From Nitrospira sp. (GTDB lineage: Bacteria > Nitrospirota > Nitrospiria > Nitrospirales > Nitrospiraceae): a stretch of 64,000 bases of DNA. Position 1 is the first letter of the stretch. The number at the start of each line of letters is the position of its first letter. The DNA is taken from positions 248,001 to 312,000 of the forward strand of contig JARFXO010000006.1 in NCBI GenBank assembly GCA_029194665.1, read 5' to 3'. A program made the position numbers and the translations under genes. Positions 8,561 through 17,979 of this stretch are shown piece by piece. The notes below the pieces were generated by a model. It ran no database searches. It was not told where the DNA came from and saw nothing but the letters and a program-made list of their open reading frames with translations.

Positions 8561-11116
8561 TCACTTGGGCACCTTGCCGGTGTGGTTGAAGGTCTCGAAC
8601 CACTGATACACGCTTGGGTGGTTGCGGTGCAGCCACTCCGGATCGGTTTGCGAGATCGCAAACGCCTCGGCGAAGAATTCGGTGCCGGGCTTGTCTTCGG
8701 CGTAGTGGGTGAACGGCCGGATGCCCGCGTCCTTGACGAACTTGTCGAATGCCCGCTTGGCGCCACTCCTCGGCTCCATGATGTGGCCGAACTCGTGGGT
8801 GAAGAGCATGGCCTGCGGCACGTTCACGCCCTCGGGGCCGCCGCGGAAGGCCGATGCGTTGTCGCCCATTCCGCTGTCATACATCACCACCGTCTTGTTG
8901 GACCCGTTCCAGAACGTCTCCCCGCCGTAAGGTCCGATCGTCCCGTCTGCCTTGCGCTGATTCGCCTTGCGTCCGAGGCGCACGTAGTGCAGCAGCTTCA
9001 GGATGGTCTCGGTCAAGGTCTGCAGTGACAGCTCCGCCAGCCGCAATTCGTGGGGCGTGAAATCCTTGTTGTCGGCATCGGGCGTCTGCTTGTCGTTGAG
9101 CTTGTGCACGTTTCTCAGGCGCGTCTGCGTCGCCGCGCCGTCGATGACGGTGACCTTGTAGTTGGCTTGGTACCACGCGGGCGTTCCAGCATCGCTGCTC
9201 ATGGCCTGGTTGGCCGAGTCGCGCACATCCTCCACCGTCGCGCCGGTCGGCTTGACGCCCGGATAGCGCTTGCCCAGCCAGGTCTTGAGCTTGGCCGGCT
9301 CGGAGGCATTCGCCTCGTAGTCGCGCACACGCGCGATGTCCATGCGCGAGGGGTCCAGCTTCTCGCTCGAACCCTTCTCGCCGACGCGCTCCACATCGAC
9401 CTCGTTGTCGGGGCGGAAGCGAAGCGTGTAGAACACGTGCCTTTTCTTGCCGGTGATCGGCACCACCGCGTCGACTTCGGCGTTGCGCGTCCCGATGACG
9501 GTGAAGTAGTTCGCGATGACGTACTTGACCGACACCACCTCGTCTGAGGATACGCCAGCTACGTTCACGTAGCCCAGCGTGTCGCCTTTCTTTGGGTCCG
9601 GCTGGGACTGCGCGTTCTCCAGCAGCAGATCGCCGTAGTCGCGGTTACGGTAGTCTTCCACCGGTGTCACCTCGGCAGGCCGGCTACCGGGACGTAATTC
9701 GATGTTCAGTTCTCTGAGCGCGCCGCTCTTTTCCTTCTTGCCGCTGACCAGGAACAGAGTTTCGGTGGGCGAACCCTTCCCATCCCTGGGAACCGACCGC
9801 GTCACCACCAGTTGCTCGAACGAGCCGCTTTGCTGCTTGATCCAGTAGGCAATCTGCCGTCGTTCATCGCGGTGGTTGGCGAAGTAGCGGTCCGCGCTCT
9901 CGGGGAACCCCACGTCGCTGTTGAAGCTGAGCTGCGGCGCGATGTAACCCTTGGGCGGTTCGGCTGCCGTGTCAGTCACGCGGCCGACGTGTTCGCGCTG
10001 GAAGTTGATGTCCAGCCGGGTCTTGCCACCGGCCGTCGCTGGCGCGCTGATCACAAACTCATAGAGCAGCGCGCTCTTGCGCTGCGCGTTCGGCGGGATG
10101 GTGACAAGCTTCGATGTCGGCGGTGTCGCCGGACCCTGCGGAAACGCTTGCCACAGCGCTGCGTAGACCGCGTCGCGCTCCTCGGCGCTGCTGGTGAATC
10201 GGGCGGGGGAGTTGCTCAATTCGAACGCCGTCCAAGTGCGTTGCTCCCAGTAGTTGAGGCCGACCAAAGTGTCCATGCCCGCCTGCGTCACCGTGAAGGT
10301 GTTGGTCTCGAGCTGCGCCGTCGGCTGCGGCGCCAGCAGGCGACCGATGTACTCCTGCACGCCAGGGTCGATCACGCGGGCCCGATAGGCGCGCAGCTCG
10401 CCACGTGTCATCGAGTGCACCCGCATACTGATTTCGGGGTCGGAAAGGTCGTCCACCGTGATCTGGCCGGTGTCGAAGCGATAGTTGGTCCGTGCGGGAA
10501 ACAGCGGGCCCCGCTGGATGCCGATATTCGCGCCCGACTGCTGCACGACATGCGTCAACTCATGCGCGATTAACCGCCACCCCTCCCGCGTACCCGGCGC
10601 AAAACGTCCCGTACCGAGCACAATGTTGTGACCCACCGTATACGCATTGGCATGCACCTCCCGCGCCGATTGCTCGGCCGCATCGCCAGAATGTACGCGC
10701 ACCTGCGAAAAGTCGTGGCCTAAGCGCTGCTCCATGTTCTGCTGTAACGCTGGCTCTAAAGGCCTGCCGGAACTCGTGAGGACACGGTCTACGCTGGGAG
10801 GCGTCGGATCGGCTTGACTATTCGCTTGACCCGTGTATCGTTGGATATGAGGCGGAATGGGTTTGACGGTGGATGGTGCTGGCCCCGCCATTACCTGCTC
10901 GGCAATCCGATCCGCTTCCTGTTCTAGCGGATCGTTGCTGGCCCCAATCGTAAGTTTCCGCTGGAGACCGCTCTTCTTCGCACAGTCCGCACACTGCCCT
11001 TCACCCATCGTGTGCGTCCCACAGGCACATTTGCGTTGAAGGATTCCTCTTGGCACAGGCGTGAAGGAGGGCGTTGGCGTGGTTTGCACCTGTGTTTGAA
11101 ATTGCGTATTCATCAA
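8561..11116 (-). CDS. DUF4157-containing putative eCIS effector with C-terminal zincin metalloprotease
   Basis: This 851-aa protein is modular. Residues ~27-52 hold a small Cys cluster (C30, C32, C42, C45; motif C-A-C-G-T-H-T-M). Residues ~110-195 are a DUF4157 domain with R-L-G-H-D-F-S-Q-V-R-V-H and H-E-L-T-H-V-V-Q-Q (residues 185-193). A long unassigned middle follows. The C-terminus has a second zinc motif H-E-F-G-H (774-778) and E-F-F-A-E-A-F (~814-819) that can supply the third ligand, as in anthrax-lethal-factor-like zincins. DUF4157 proteins are frequent eCIS-linked cargo, so I infer a secreted protease toxin loaded by the N-terminal module. No signal peptide is seen. Codons 1-200 resemble the neighbouring DUF4157 gene at the DNA level, but the rest is more GC-rich, suggesting domain shuffling. 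Target unknown. Confidence 0.8.
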   Translation of the reverse strand: MMNTQFQTQVQTTPTPSFTPVPRGILQRKCACGTHTMGEGQCADCAKKSGLQRKLTIGASNDPLEQEADRIAEQVMAGPAPSTVKPIPPHIQRYTGQANSQADPTPPSVDRVLTSSGRPLEPALQQNMEQRLGHDFSQVRVHSGDAAEQSAREVHANAYTVGHNIVLGTGRFAPGTREGWRLIAHELTHVVQQSGANIGIQRGPLFPARTNYRFDTGQITVDDLSDPEISMRVHSMTRGELRAYRARVIDPGVQEYIGRLLAPQPTAQLETNTFTVTQAGMDTLVGLNYWEQRTWTAFELSNSPARFTSSAEERDAVYAALWQAFPQGPATPPTSKLVTIPPNAQRKSALLYEFVISAPATAGGKTRLDINFQREHVGRVTDTAAEPPKGYIAPQLSFNSDVGFPESADRYFANHRDERRQIAYWIKQQSGSFEQLVVTRSVPRDGKGSPTETLFLVSGKKEKSGALRELNIELRPGSRPAEVTPVEDYRNRDYGDLLLENAQSQPDPKKGDTLGYVNVAGVSSDEVVSVKYVIANYFTVIGTRNAEVDAVVPITGKKRHVFYTLRFRPDNEVDVERVGEKGSSEKLDPSRMDIARVRDYEANASEPAKLKTWLGKRYPGVKPTGATVEDVRDSANQAMSSDAGTPAWYQANYKVTVIDGAATQTRLRNVHKLNDKQTPDADNKDFTPHELRLAELSLQTLTETILKLLHYVRLGRKANQRKADGTIGPYGGETFWNGSNKTVVMYDSGMGDNASAFRGGPEGVNVPQAMLFTHEFGHIMEPRSGAKRAFDKFVKDAGIRPFTHYAEDKPGTEFFAEAFAISQTDPEWLHRNHPSVYQWFETFNHTGKVPK

Positions 11117-11289
11117 CTCAATCCTTCATTCGCAGCGTACACTCAGGGAGTTCGACTCTGCCCCTCATTCGTTTGGGGCCGCCCGCGTCGTTACCCGCAA
11201 AGGAAGTGACATGGCCATTCACGATGACCATAAGATTTCCGACCCCTTTGATTTCTCCTGAACTCTGACCTGTCTCCCTTTCCCGAGCG

Positions 11290-11820
11290 TTATGTTCTTT
11301 GAAGCGCAATATCGATCTCTCGACGAACGCTCTTCATCTCACTAGAAATAGACAATCGGATTCGCTCAAGTAACATACGCGCCTCTAATCCTTTTATTTC
11401 TCCTAGCGCGCAGGCCAATCGAATATGCTCGTCTTCTGTCAGTTCAGCACTATTTAAAAGAGTTCTAAGCCAGTAAATACCTTCTTGTCTTCGCAAGGCG
11501 CCAATAACTTCGATAAGTGTTGGCCGCGCCCGATCATTCACCAGCAGCGGCCCTACTCTTTCTAGAAAGCTAGAAGGGTCACGCTGCCCCAAAAGCGTCA
11601 GGACTTCTGAAATCTCTAATTCGAAATCGTCCCTAGTCGCTGGAAGGAGCTCTGCTACATCTGGAGGGTGCATGAGAACCTCCAAGAGCAATCCAGCGAT
11701 GTCGCTGTCCGTCACAGCTAACCATTTATCCCTTCGCCTTATCCGTTCCTCAAGAGATTCGAGTGGCCCAAGCGGGCCTGAAAAACCTGCCAATTGCTTA
11801 ATTACTTCACCTCTGGTCAT
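11290..11820 (-). CDS. Hypothetical helical protein, possible immunity or chaperone partner
   Basis: A 176-aa acidic, Leu/Glu/Arg-rich, mostly helical protein. Pairs of helices such as P-T-L-I-E-V-I-G-A-L-R-R-Q-E-G followed by L-R-T-L-L-N-S-A-E-L-T-E-D-E-H-I-R look HEAT-repeat-like. It overlaps the stop of the upstream DUF4157 gene by 4 bp (ATGA), so it is probably co-translated with it. The DNA is clearly more AT-rich than the structural eCIS genes, like the 3' part of its partner. Position and composition suggest a dedicated immunity protein or loading chaperone, but no family was recognised. Confidence 0.6.
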   Translation of the reverse strand: MTRGEVIKQLAGFSGPLGPLESLEERIRRRDKWLAVTDSDIAGLLLEVLMHPPDVAELLPATRDDFELEISEVLTLLGQRDPSSFLERVGPLLVNDRARPTLIEVIGALRRQEGIYWLRTLLNSAELTEDEHIRLACALGEIKGLEARMLLERIRLSISSEMKSVRREIDIALQRT

Positions 11821-14303
11821 TCTATTGCGACCCCTTCATCCTCCAGCACCAGTTCGTAAATCGTGCGAGTTATCTTAGATCCAACCCAGTATCCAATAGC
11901 GCCTGTGACAAGGGTTCCCACTCCATGAGCCGCCCATGCCCAAGGACCGGCAACATCGGCAGGAGCAAACCAAGCAGCAAAAGCGGTTCCGGCTGCGGTT
12001 GCACCGGCCCATCCACCAGCCGATTCAATTACTGCTCTAGTCTTATTTTTTGCGTGATAGATTTTATAAACATCTGCGGCTATAGCGACAACGATCATAA
12101 CTCGACCACCATAATGGAACACACCACGAACGCGCCCTGCCCATTTCAATTTTTTGGCCATCGCTTCTGCCGCTTCAACAATGACAGGCTCAGCACTAAC
12201 ACCCTGCTTGCTCAGTGATTCCATCAACTTTGGAATGCCACCTTTAACCTGCACCTTAGCCGGATCAGCAACAACTCCAAACTTTCCGGGAGTTTTCGAG
12301 AACCTGCTCCCCTCCTTAAAGACAACTTCTCCCACCTTGCCGGTTGATGCCCGAACTCGCTCACCGACTCGATCCCACATTCTTGATTCAGCAAATCGCT
12401 TTTGAAACCTTGTGAGGCTTTTCATGAGGCGATTACTTAGCTTGGCAGTCTTATCCAATCCGAAGTTTTCACGAAATTTTGCCTCTGCCTCTGCCGCCGT
12501 CGACTTGCTTTCTTGTTCAAGAATCTCTGTTAACTCGTTTTCCCCAAATACAACAACATCTTTTGTTTTTAAGATTTCAACTTCTATGTTGATGTTCTTA
12601 GCTGGATCTATACCCACATAGGGTGAACCTTCAGTAACAACCCATGACGAACCACCTTTACCAAGCTCAGGTCGAAATGGGGGTTCCCCTTTCGAGACGT
12701 TGTCGAGAATCTTGAGTGCAACATCGGGAGTGACTTCTGTGTTTGCAGGAACACTTGGTTTAATGCCTCTGGGTACGGCAGTTCCAAATCCTTGCTCTTC
12801 ACGCCGATCAATTTCATCTTCTATGGCATTGCGGCGTTCAGGATTACCACTTAATGCAAGTTGTACGGCATCCGGATATTCCTGTCCTAGTTCTTGATTT
12901 GACAATTCTCCAACAGGACGACGGGAGGTGTAGCGGAGGAAGTCGAACCGCCCTGTCTCCGTCCGACCGAACTCGATCTCGGATTTTCTGCCCGGTCCCA
13001 TGAGGATCATCTCGAGGAGGGGTGTGAGGTGTTCCTTTGCAATCTCGCTCGCCGAAATGGGTACCGTTCCAGCCGGTCGGGTGTCAGCACGCTTTCTCTT
13101 CTGAAAACCCGGTATAAGCTCTTTGCCAGTATGCTCAATCGTGATCGTCATTGAGTCATAACCCTGACGATCCGCGGCAGCAATCTCTTCGCTCATGGAT
13201 CGTACGATGGTTCGCGCCTGTCGTCGCAGTCTGGCTTCTACCGTCTCGCCAGGCGTCGGTTGCTCAGCAACATCCGGGGAGGCGTGTTCCTGGTCCTGGA
13301 GTCGATCGCCAGGTTCGTCCTGCACCAAAGGCCGGGCGGGTTCTATCAGCTCAATCGCAGCTACCACCGAACTCTCGGGATAGTAAGACACTTTAACAGC
13401 AACCTTGACCCTGCCTCCCACTTTGACCGCGTGGTCTCGGGCAAGCATAAAGTGGATTCTTTCGGCAACACCGCTGAACATTGACTGGAACAGCGCAGAT
13501 TCAGGAATACCCGTCTCTTTGCTGATTCGGGCAACGAGCCGATGGCCAAGCTCCGTCGAATCATCGACGTAGCGGACTGTCACCGTCACCTCATGCGTGC
13601 CAACCACCGCCCTCCTTCCCTTGCGCTGCACAGCCAGCGTATTGCCTGGGGTATAGGACTGCTGCGCCACGTGTGCCAGCTCATGGGCGATTAACCGATC
13701 ACCGTCATAGGTGTTTGGCGCGAACCGACCCGCACCAAACACAATGTTGTGGCCTACCGTATAGGCATGCGCATTGACGTCTCGTGCCGATTGCTCGTCA
13801 TTCGTATCGGCATGCACCCGCACCTGCGAAAAGTCGTGGCCAAAGCGCAGTTCGAAAAAAGCACGAGTGGCCACATCGAGCGGGAAACCTGGTGAATTCA
13901 GCACGTCGTGGACGATCGGTGGAACCTCAGCTAACCCTGTTGTACCGATGGAGGCTTGTCGCTGCACCAGGGGTTGCGTCATTCCATTCTTTTGCCTCTT
14001 GCTCACGTCCGCTGGCGACATTCGCATTACCTGCTCCGCCACGCGATCAGCTTCTTGTTCATAGACATCGCCCGGTTCGCTGATCGCCAACTTGGTTTGC
14101 AGCGGCCTACCACCGACACCAATTTTCTTATTCTGACACTCCGCGCACTGCCCTCCACCCATCGTGTGCGTACCGCAGGCACACTGGCGTTGGAGAAGGC
14201 CACCTGAACTCGACCGAGCTCCCTGACTTCTCCCCGTTTCGACCTGTACACCAGTCCGTTCCATTCCCGCTCTTCCCTTGGCCTCGTAGCCCCTCTCGCT
14301 CAA
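11817..14303 (-). CDS. DUF4157-containing putative eCIS effector with hydrophobic C-terminus
   Basis: An 828-aa modular protein. Residues ~38-58 hold the same Cys cluster as the other effector (C41, C43, C53, C56). Residues ~130-215 are a DUF4157 domain with F-G-H-D-F-S-Q-V-R-V-H and H-E-L-A-H-V-A-Q-Q. The middle is unassigned. The last ~110 residues contain a hydrophobic stretch V-M-I-V-V-A-I-A-A-D-V-Y and an Ala/Gly-rich zipper (G-G-W-A-G-A-T-A-A-G-T-A-F-A-A-W) followed by G-A-I-G-Y-W-V-G-S-K. This pattern resembles pore-forming or membrane-inserting toxin tips. The 3' ~1.5 kb is AT-rich compared with the 5' part. It is followed by a coupled 176-aa gene and sits 18 bp after the 92-aa gene. 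Inferred role: second cargo protein; activity unknown. Confidence 0.75.
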   Translation of the reverse strand: MSERGYEAKGRAGMERTGVQVETGRSQGARSSSGGLLQRQCACGTHTMGGGQCAECQNKKIGVGGRPLQTKLAISEPGDVYEQEADRVAEQVMRMSPADVSKRQKNGMTQPLVQRQASIGTTGLAEVPPIVHDVLNSPGFPLDVATRAFFELRFGHDFSQVRVHADTNDEQSARDVNAHAYTVGHNIVFGAGRFAPNTYDGDRLIAHELAHVAQQSYTPGNTLAVQRKGRRAVVGTHEVTVTVRYVDDSTELGHRLVARISKETGIPESALFQSMFSGVAERIHFMLARDHAVKVGGRVKVAVKVSYYPESSVVAAIELIEPARPLVQDEPGDRLQDQEHASPDVAEQPTPGETVEARLRRQARTIVRSMSEEIAAADRQGYDSMTITIEHTGKELIPGFQKRKRADTRPAGTVPISASEIAKEHLTPLLEMILMGPGRKSEIEFGRTETGRFDFLRYTSRRPVGELSNQELGQEYPDAVQLALSGNPERRNAIEDEIDRREEQGFGTAVPRGIKPSVPANTEVTPDVALKILDNVSKGEPPFRPELGKGGSSWVVTEGSPYVGIDPAKNINIEVEILKTKDVVVFGENELTEILEQESKSTAAEAEAKFRENFGLDKTAKLSNRLMKSLTRFQKRFAESRMWDRVGERVRASTGKVGEVVFKEGSRFSKTPGKFGVVADPAKVQVKGGIPKLMESLSKQGVSAEPVIVEAAEAMAKKLKWAGRVRGVFHYGGRVMIVVAIAADVYKIYHAKNKTRAVIESAGGWAGATAAGTAFAAWFAPADVAGPWAWAAHGVGTLVTGAIGYWVGSKITRTIYELVLEDEGVAIE

Positions 14304-14321
14304 CTTATCTACAACTCTCGC

Positions 14322-14600
14322 CTACGACCTCTTCGCCGATGGACTCTTCCCAATCCCCTGATACACCGCTTGGGCAATCTGCTGTCCGAGTTGGACGGGG
14401 CTTGCACCTTCCGCCATGTGCATCACCGTGTGTGGCACAGAGGCACGGTTACCTCCAGCCATGGTATCCGGTCCAACACCATTCATCTCGATCAATCGTG
14501 CCAATTCCTGCTCGACAGCTCCCTGTACGAGTGCCCGCTGGCTCCCTCGGAGAGGCAGGTCGTCCAGAATCAATCGCTCAATGTGCAGTCGGACGTTCAT
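14322..14600 (-). CDS. Small eCIS-associated protein of unknown function
   Basis: A 92-aa protein between the AAA+ ATPase and the DUF4157 genes, overlapping the ATPase stop by 4 bp. The first ~40 residues (R-L-H-I-E-R-L-I-L-D-D-L-P-L, then V-Q-G-A-V-E-Q-E-L-A-R-L-I) look like a beta strand plus amphipathic helix. The C-terminal half contains Q-L-G-Q-Q-I-A-Q-A-V-Y-Q-G-I-G. As I recall, small proteins with this start often accompany eCIS ATPases and DUF4157 cargo. A loading adaptor is a reasonable guess; no domain is recognised. Confidence 0.7.
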   Translation of the reverse strand: MNVRLHIERLILDDLPLRGSQRALVQGAVEQELARLIEMNGVGPDTMAGGNRASVPHTVMHMAEGASPVQLGQQIAQAVYQGIGKSPSAKRS

Positions 14601-16714
14601 GCCACCACTTCCGTTTCGTCATCCCATTGAAAATCGGCTTCGTAAATGGGCCGTTCCAGTTTGCGAAACTCTGCCCGGGCTGCGTCAAAGATCAGCGGCA
14701 TGGTCACCAGCGATCCAGCCTGAGCCGCGAGGAACGCGGCATTCATGGCGACATTGTTGATGTTGCCGCCGTTCAGGTTGAGTTGTGCCAAGCGATCGAA
14801 ATCTAACTCTGCCGTTTCTGTTTCACGTGGGAACACTCGTTCCCAGATGGCCTTCCGCTCTGGAATGCCGTGGGCACGAAACTCTACGACGAACCTGATG
14901 CGGCGCATGAAGGCCGAGTCCAACGCACTCTTCCGATTTGTCGCCAGAATGGCTAACCCCCGATAGGCCTCGATACGCTGTAAGAGATAGTTGATCTCGA
15001 TATTGGCATAGCGGTCGTGGCTGTCTTTCACTTCGCTGCGTTTGCCGAACAGGGCATCCGCCTCATCGAAAAAGAGGATCGCACCGCCGTCCTCCGCTGC
15101 ATCGAACAGCCTCCGCAGATTTTTCTCCGTTTCACCGATGTACTTACTGACCACCGCCGACAGGTCGATCCGAAAGAGACTCAGCCGCAAGTCGTTCGCC
15201 AGCACCTCCGCCGCCATTGTCTTCCCGGTGCCACTTTCGCCCGCAAACAGGGCGTTGATGCTCAAGCCCCGCGCTCGCCTGGCCGCAAACCCCCAGTCGC
15301 CATACACACGGGTGCGATTCGCCACCTGAGCGGCGATTTGATGCAGAAGATTGAGCTCCGGCTCGGGAAGGACGATGTCCTCCCATGAGGCTTTGGGTTG
15401 GATCCGCTGCGCCAGCATTTCCAGGTGTGGGCGGGTGTCCACGACACAAGCCTCCCAGAGCTGTTGCGGGATCGCCTGTTGTCCGGCGGCAGGAGATGAC
15501 AGCGTCGTGCGGGCGATCTGATGAATCGTCGAGAGGTTCAGGTTGAACTGGCCGGCGAGTCGCGCCGCCGCGCCGTTCATCTGCGCCCCCAAGAGAGTAT
15601 CCCACGCGACATGTTGTTCAATTTTCGTTGGCTTCCCAATATCGAACGAGACAGAGGCACGGCCCGCTTCCATCCGACGATCCTGTGTGTCGAGGAAAAA
15701 GATGCCGCTGCTTCGGGATAGGAAACGATGTAGGGCGGATGCATGGGTCTCGTTCGCGGTGGCTTTCTCCATCTCATGGGCGTCTAGGTATAAAGCAAAG
15801 GGCCAGAGGACTGCTTCGCGCATGAGCAGTCGGGTCAGCTGTTCCAGTTCGGCCGGTGGCGACGGGAGTAACTCGACTGGAAGCCGATAGAGGGGCAAGC
15901 GCAATGCCGCTGCGGCATGACTGGCGACCAGTTGCTTGCTTGGCGAATCAGCACCCAACAGTTGCATAACCGGAACTGCGTGCAGCGACCCTGCCTCTCC
16001 GACCTGGCGAACCATAGCGTCCACCGTTGACCGTTGGGACGGTGGCAGTTCCACACTTCGATCGTCATACCGTACCGGCAACAGGAGCGGCACCAGGCGA
16101 TCGTCCAGATAGTTGAGGCCTTTTATATAATTGACAATGCGCTCGTCGGCTCGGAGCGCACTGGTCGTGAGCGGCTGTGCGCCTGGCTGGTTGATTTCTA
16201 GCAGCCGCCAGTACCGCAAGGGCCGTTCTGGAGACAAGACATCCCAGGCCGGCTCAGCAAACAAAGCCATCGCGAGCGCAAAGGTCGGATATCGGCGGGT
16301 CACATCATCCTGGGCCTGCGCGCAGAGCGACGCCATTCTCGTATCAAACTCCATCGCGGCGCAGAGAAGGAGCACTTCCCTCTCAAACTGCGATAGGCCG
16401 AGATTGCGGCGCAAGGTCACCAATGCCGGTGGCTGCTTCGCTGTGTCGAATGTCGCCAGCTCTTCTACAGCTTTGGCTAATTGCTTCTCACTGACACTGG
16501 TGCTTCCAGCGGCAGGTTGAGCCTGCGTGCCGTCACGCCCGGATGAACGTCGAGCACCCTGTTGCTGCGCCGAGCGAGGCTCGGACGACGCCGATGACGT
16601 CGAACTCGCCGACTGATCGATGAACCAGGCCAGGCGGAACCGCAACCACGCCAGTGCTTTCCTGAGGTACTCATCGTTCTGCTGTTGCCACGAGCTTGCT
16701 TTAGAGACCGTCAT
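14597..16714 (-). CDS. AAA+ ATPase of the eCIS (Afp15-like)
   Basis: A 705-aa protein with a C-terminal AAA+ module. Walker A is G-E-S-G-T-G-K-T near residue 490, Walker B is I-L-F-F-D-E-A-D-A-L-F-G-K-R near 550, and an A-T-N-R sensor-1 is followed by an F-M-R-R-I-R-F arginine-finger region. The N-terminal ~450 residues are the long variable domain of Afp15/Pvc15-type ATPases, with a Ser/Gln-rich low-complexity stretch at ~40-75. These ATPases are required for assembly or cargo loading and are not part of the particle. It overlaps both neighbours by 4 bp, so it is within the operon. Confidence 0.92.
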   Translation of the reverse strand: MTVSKASSWQQQNDEYLRKALAWLRFRLAWFIDQSASSTSSASSEPRSAQQQGARRSSGRDGTQAQPAAGSTSVSEKQLAKAVEELATFDTAKQPPALVTLRRNLGLSQFEREVLLLCAAMEFDTRMASLCAQAQDDVTRRYPTFALAMALFAEPAWDVLSPERPLRYWRLLEINQPGAQPLTTSALRADERIVNYIKGLNYLDDRLVPLLLPVRYDDRSVELPPSQRSTVDAMVRQVGEAGSLHAVPVMQLLGADSPSKQLVASHAAAALRLPLYRLPVELLPSPPAELEQLTRLLMREAVLWPFALYLDAHEMEKATANETHASALHRFLSRSSGIFFLDTQDRRMEAGRASVSFDIGKPTKIEQHVAWDTLLGAQMNGAAARLAGQFNLNLSTIHQIARTTLSSPAAGQQAIPQQLWEACVVDTRPHLEMLAQRIQPKASWEDIVLPEPELNLLHQIAAQVANRTRVYGDWGFAARRARGLSINALFAGESGTGKTMAAEVLANDLRLSLFRIDLSAVVSKYIGETEKNLRRLFDAAEDGGAILFFDEADALFGKRSEVKDSHDRYANIEINYLLQRIEAYRGLAILATNRKSALDSAFMRRIRFVVEFRAHGIPERKAIWERVFPRETETAELDFDRLAQLNLNGGNINNVAMNAAFLAAQAGSLVTMPLIFDAARAEFRKLERPIYEADFQWDDETEVVA

Positions 16715-17979
16715 TGAACCGTGACCTTTTTCGTTGCGTCGAATTCCGGCGGCGTCTTACTCCAATCGACCAGTAGACTATCCACTCCATCCACCCGTAG
16801 CCTGGCGAAATAGGTGCCAGACGAGATGTTTTTCAGACGAAACTTCAAGGTATCCGTTTGTGCCGATCGTGCTTCCGGAAGAAGTTCTTGATCGCCCAGC
16901 AGTAACGCCACACGCTGGGTACCCCTTACTTCAGGACGACATTGAATGGTCAACACCGCATCGCGTCTAGGTTTTTCAGGTTTAATACCCTTGATTGTCG
17001 GTGCAATAGACAGGCTGAGAGCATTGCTGAAACGCCTCTCCTCTCCAGTCTGACCGGTGCTCGAAACAATGGCGGATAGCGTATACCATCCTGCCGGCAG
17101 GCCAGCAGGATCATTAGGGACGATCGTCCTTAATTCATTCGCCGTCGGTCCTTGGACCTGAATTTCAATAGGATTCTTGAGTTGTTGATTCATCAGATGC
17201 ACAACCACCGAACTTCCGTCCAAATGATGTCCCTTGATCAGCAGCTCATCTCCCAACAACGCGGTGGGCTGCTGTTTCGGAAGGCCTGTCATGGCGACTA
17301 GCTTCTGACTCGGCTCCCGTGTCGGGACCGTGACTTCCGTCAGCGTCGGGAACGGCGGGGTCATATCCGGTTGGACCATGACTCCACGATCATCTTTTCC
17401 TCGCATCAACACTGGAAGCGGCGTTCTGGTTGAGCGTGTGCTCTCGATCAACGCAACGGAGACTTGGTAAGCCGTCGACAAGCGGTAGTGAATCTGAAAG
17501 GTCGTCCAGAGTTTCGACATCTCTTCAAACAGCAGCGGCTGAAGCGTAATGCGAATACGCTCGACCTGGTCCGCCAGATCGCTAGCGGCCAAATCGCGGT
17601 CTGCCCCCACGGCATCTCTGATCTCGTCCGTCCCTAAGAGGGGATGGTCGTGCAAAATGCTCATCGCCTTGCCCAGGAGAGCATGACTACTGGTCTCATC
17701 CCGTTCATCGCCACTGTAGGCCGTCAGCAAATAGTACAGCGTGAGCGGCAATGGGGGGTGACCCGTTTCTCCGGATTTCACCCGTCCCGGCATCTCCATA
17801 TTGCGAAAGGCCGCATCCGGTAACGCCTGATAGAGAAAGAGATTGATCCGTTGCTTGTCGGCATTGATCCCTTCAGGTGCCTTGTCCAGTGTCCTGACCG
17901 TCACGTGTTCAACTCCACCTTTTTCCAGCAGCCGACGTAACGTCGCTGTCACCGAGGCGATCGCCAGTGAATTGCTCAT
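16711..17979 (-). CDS. Tail terminator/sheath-cap protein, DUF4255 (Afp16-like)
   Basis: A 422-aa protein. The N-terminal ~190 residues match DUF4255 (Pvc16 N-terminal family): A-I-A-S-V-T-A-T-L-R-R-L-L, then I-N-L-F-L-Y-Q...N-x-x-x-R-N-M-E and L-P-L-T-L-Y-Y-L-L-T-A-Y-S-G-D. The C-terminal ~200 residues contain Ig/TIG-like beta repeats (for example G-D-E-L-L-I-K-G-H-H-L-D-G and L-P-A-G-W-Y-T-L-S-A). In Afp, Afp16 terminates tube and sheath growth and sets particle length. Flanking ATGA overlaps tie it to the ATPase and the disordered protein gene. Confidence 0.9.
   Translation of the reverse strand: MSNSLAIASVTATLRRLLEKGGVEHVTVRTLDKAPEGINADKQRINLFLYQALPDAAFRNMEMPGRVKSGETGHPPLPLTLYYLLTAYSGDERDETSSHALLGKAMSILHDHPLLGTDEIRDAVGADRDLAASDLADQVERIRITLQPLLFEEMSKLWTTFQIHYRLSTAYQVSVALIESTRSTRTPLPVLMRGKDDRGVMVQPDMTPPFPTLTEVTVPTREPSQKLVAMTGLPKQQPTALLGDELLIKGHHLDGSSVVVHLMNQQLKNPIEIQVQGPTANELRTIVPNDPAGLPAGWYTLSAIVSSTGQTGEERRFSNALSLSIAPTIKGIKPEKPRRDAVLTIQCRPEVRGTQRVALLLGDQELLPEARSAQTDTLKFRLKNISSGTYFARLRVDGVDSLLVDWSKTPPEFDATKKVTVQ

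Noticed and set aside
11118-11309. 63-codon minus-strand frame between the 176-aa gene and the metalloprotease effector
   Set aside because: No recognisable motif, and it overlaps the 176-aa gene; probably chance or a remnant.
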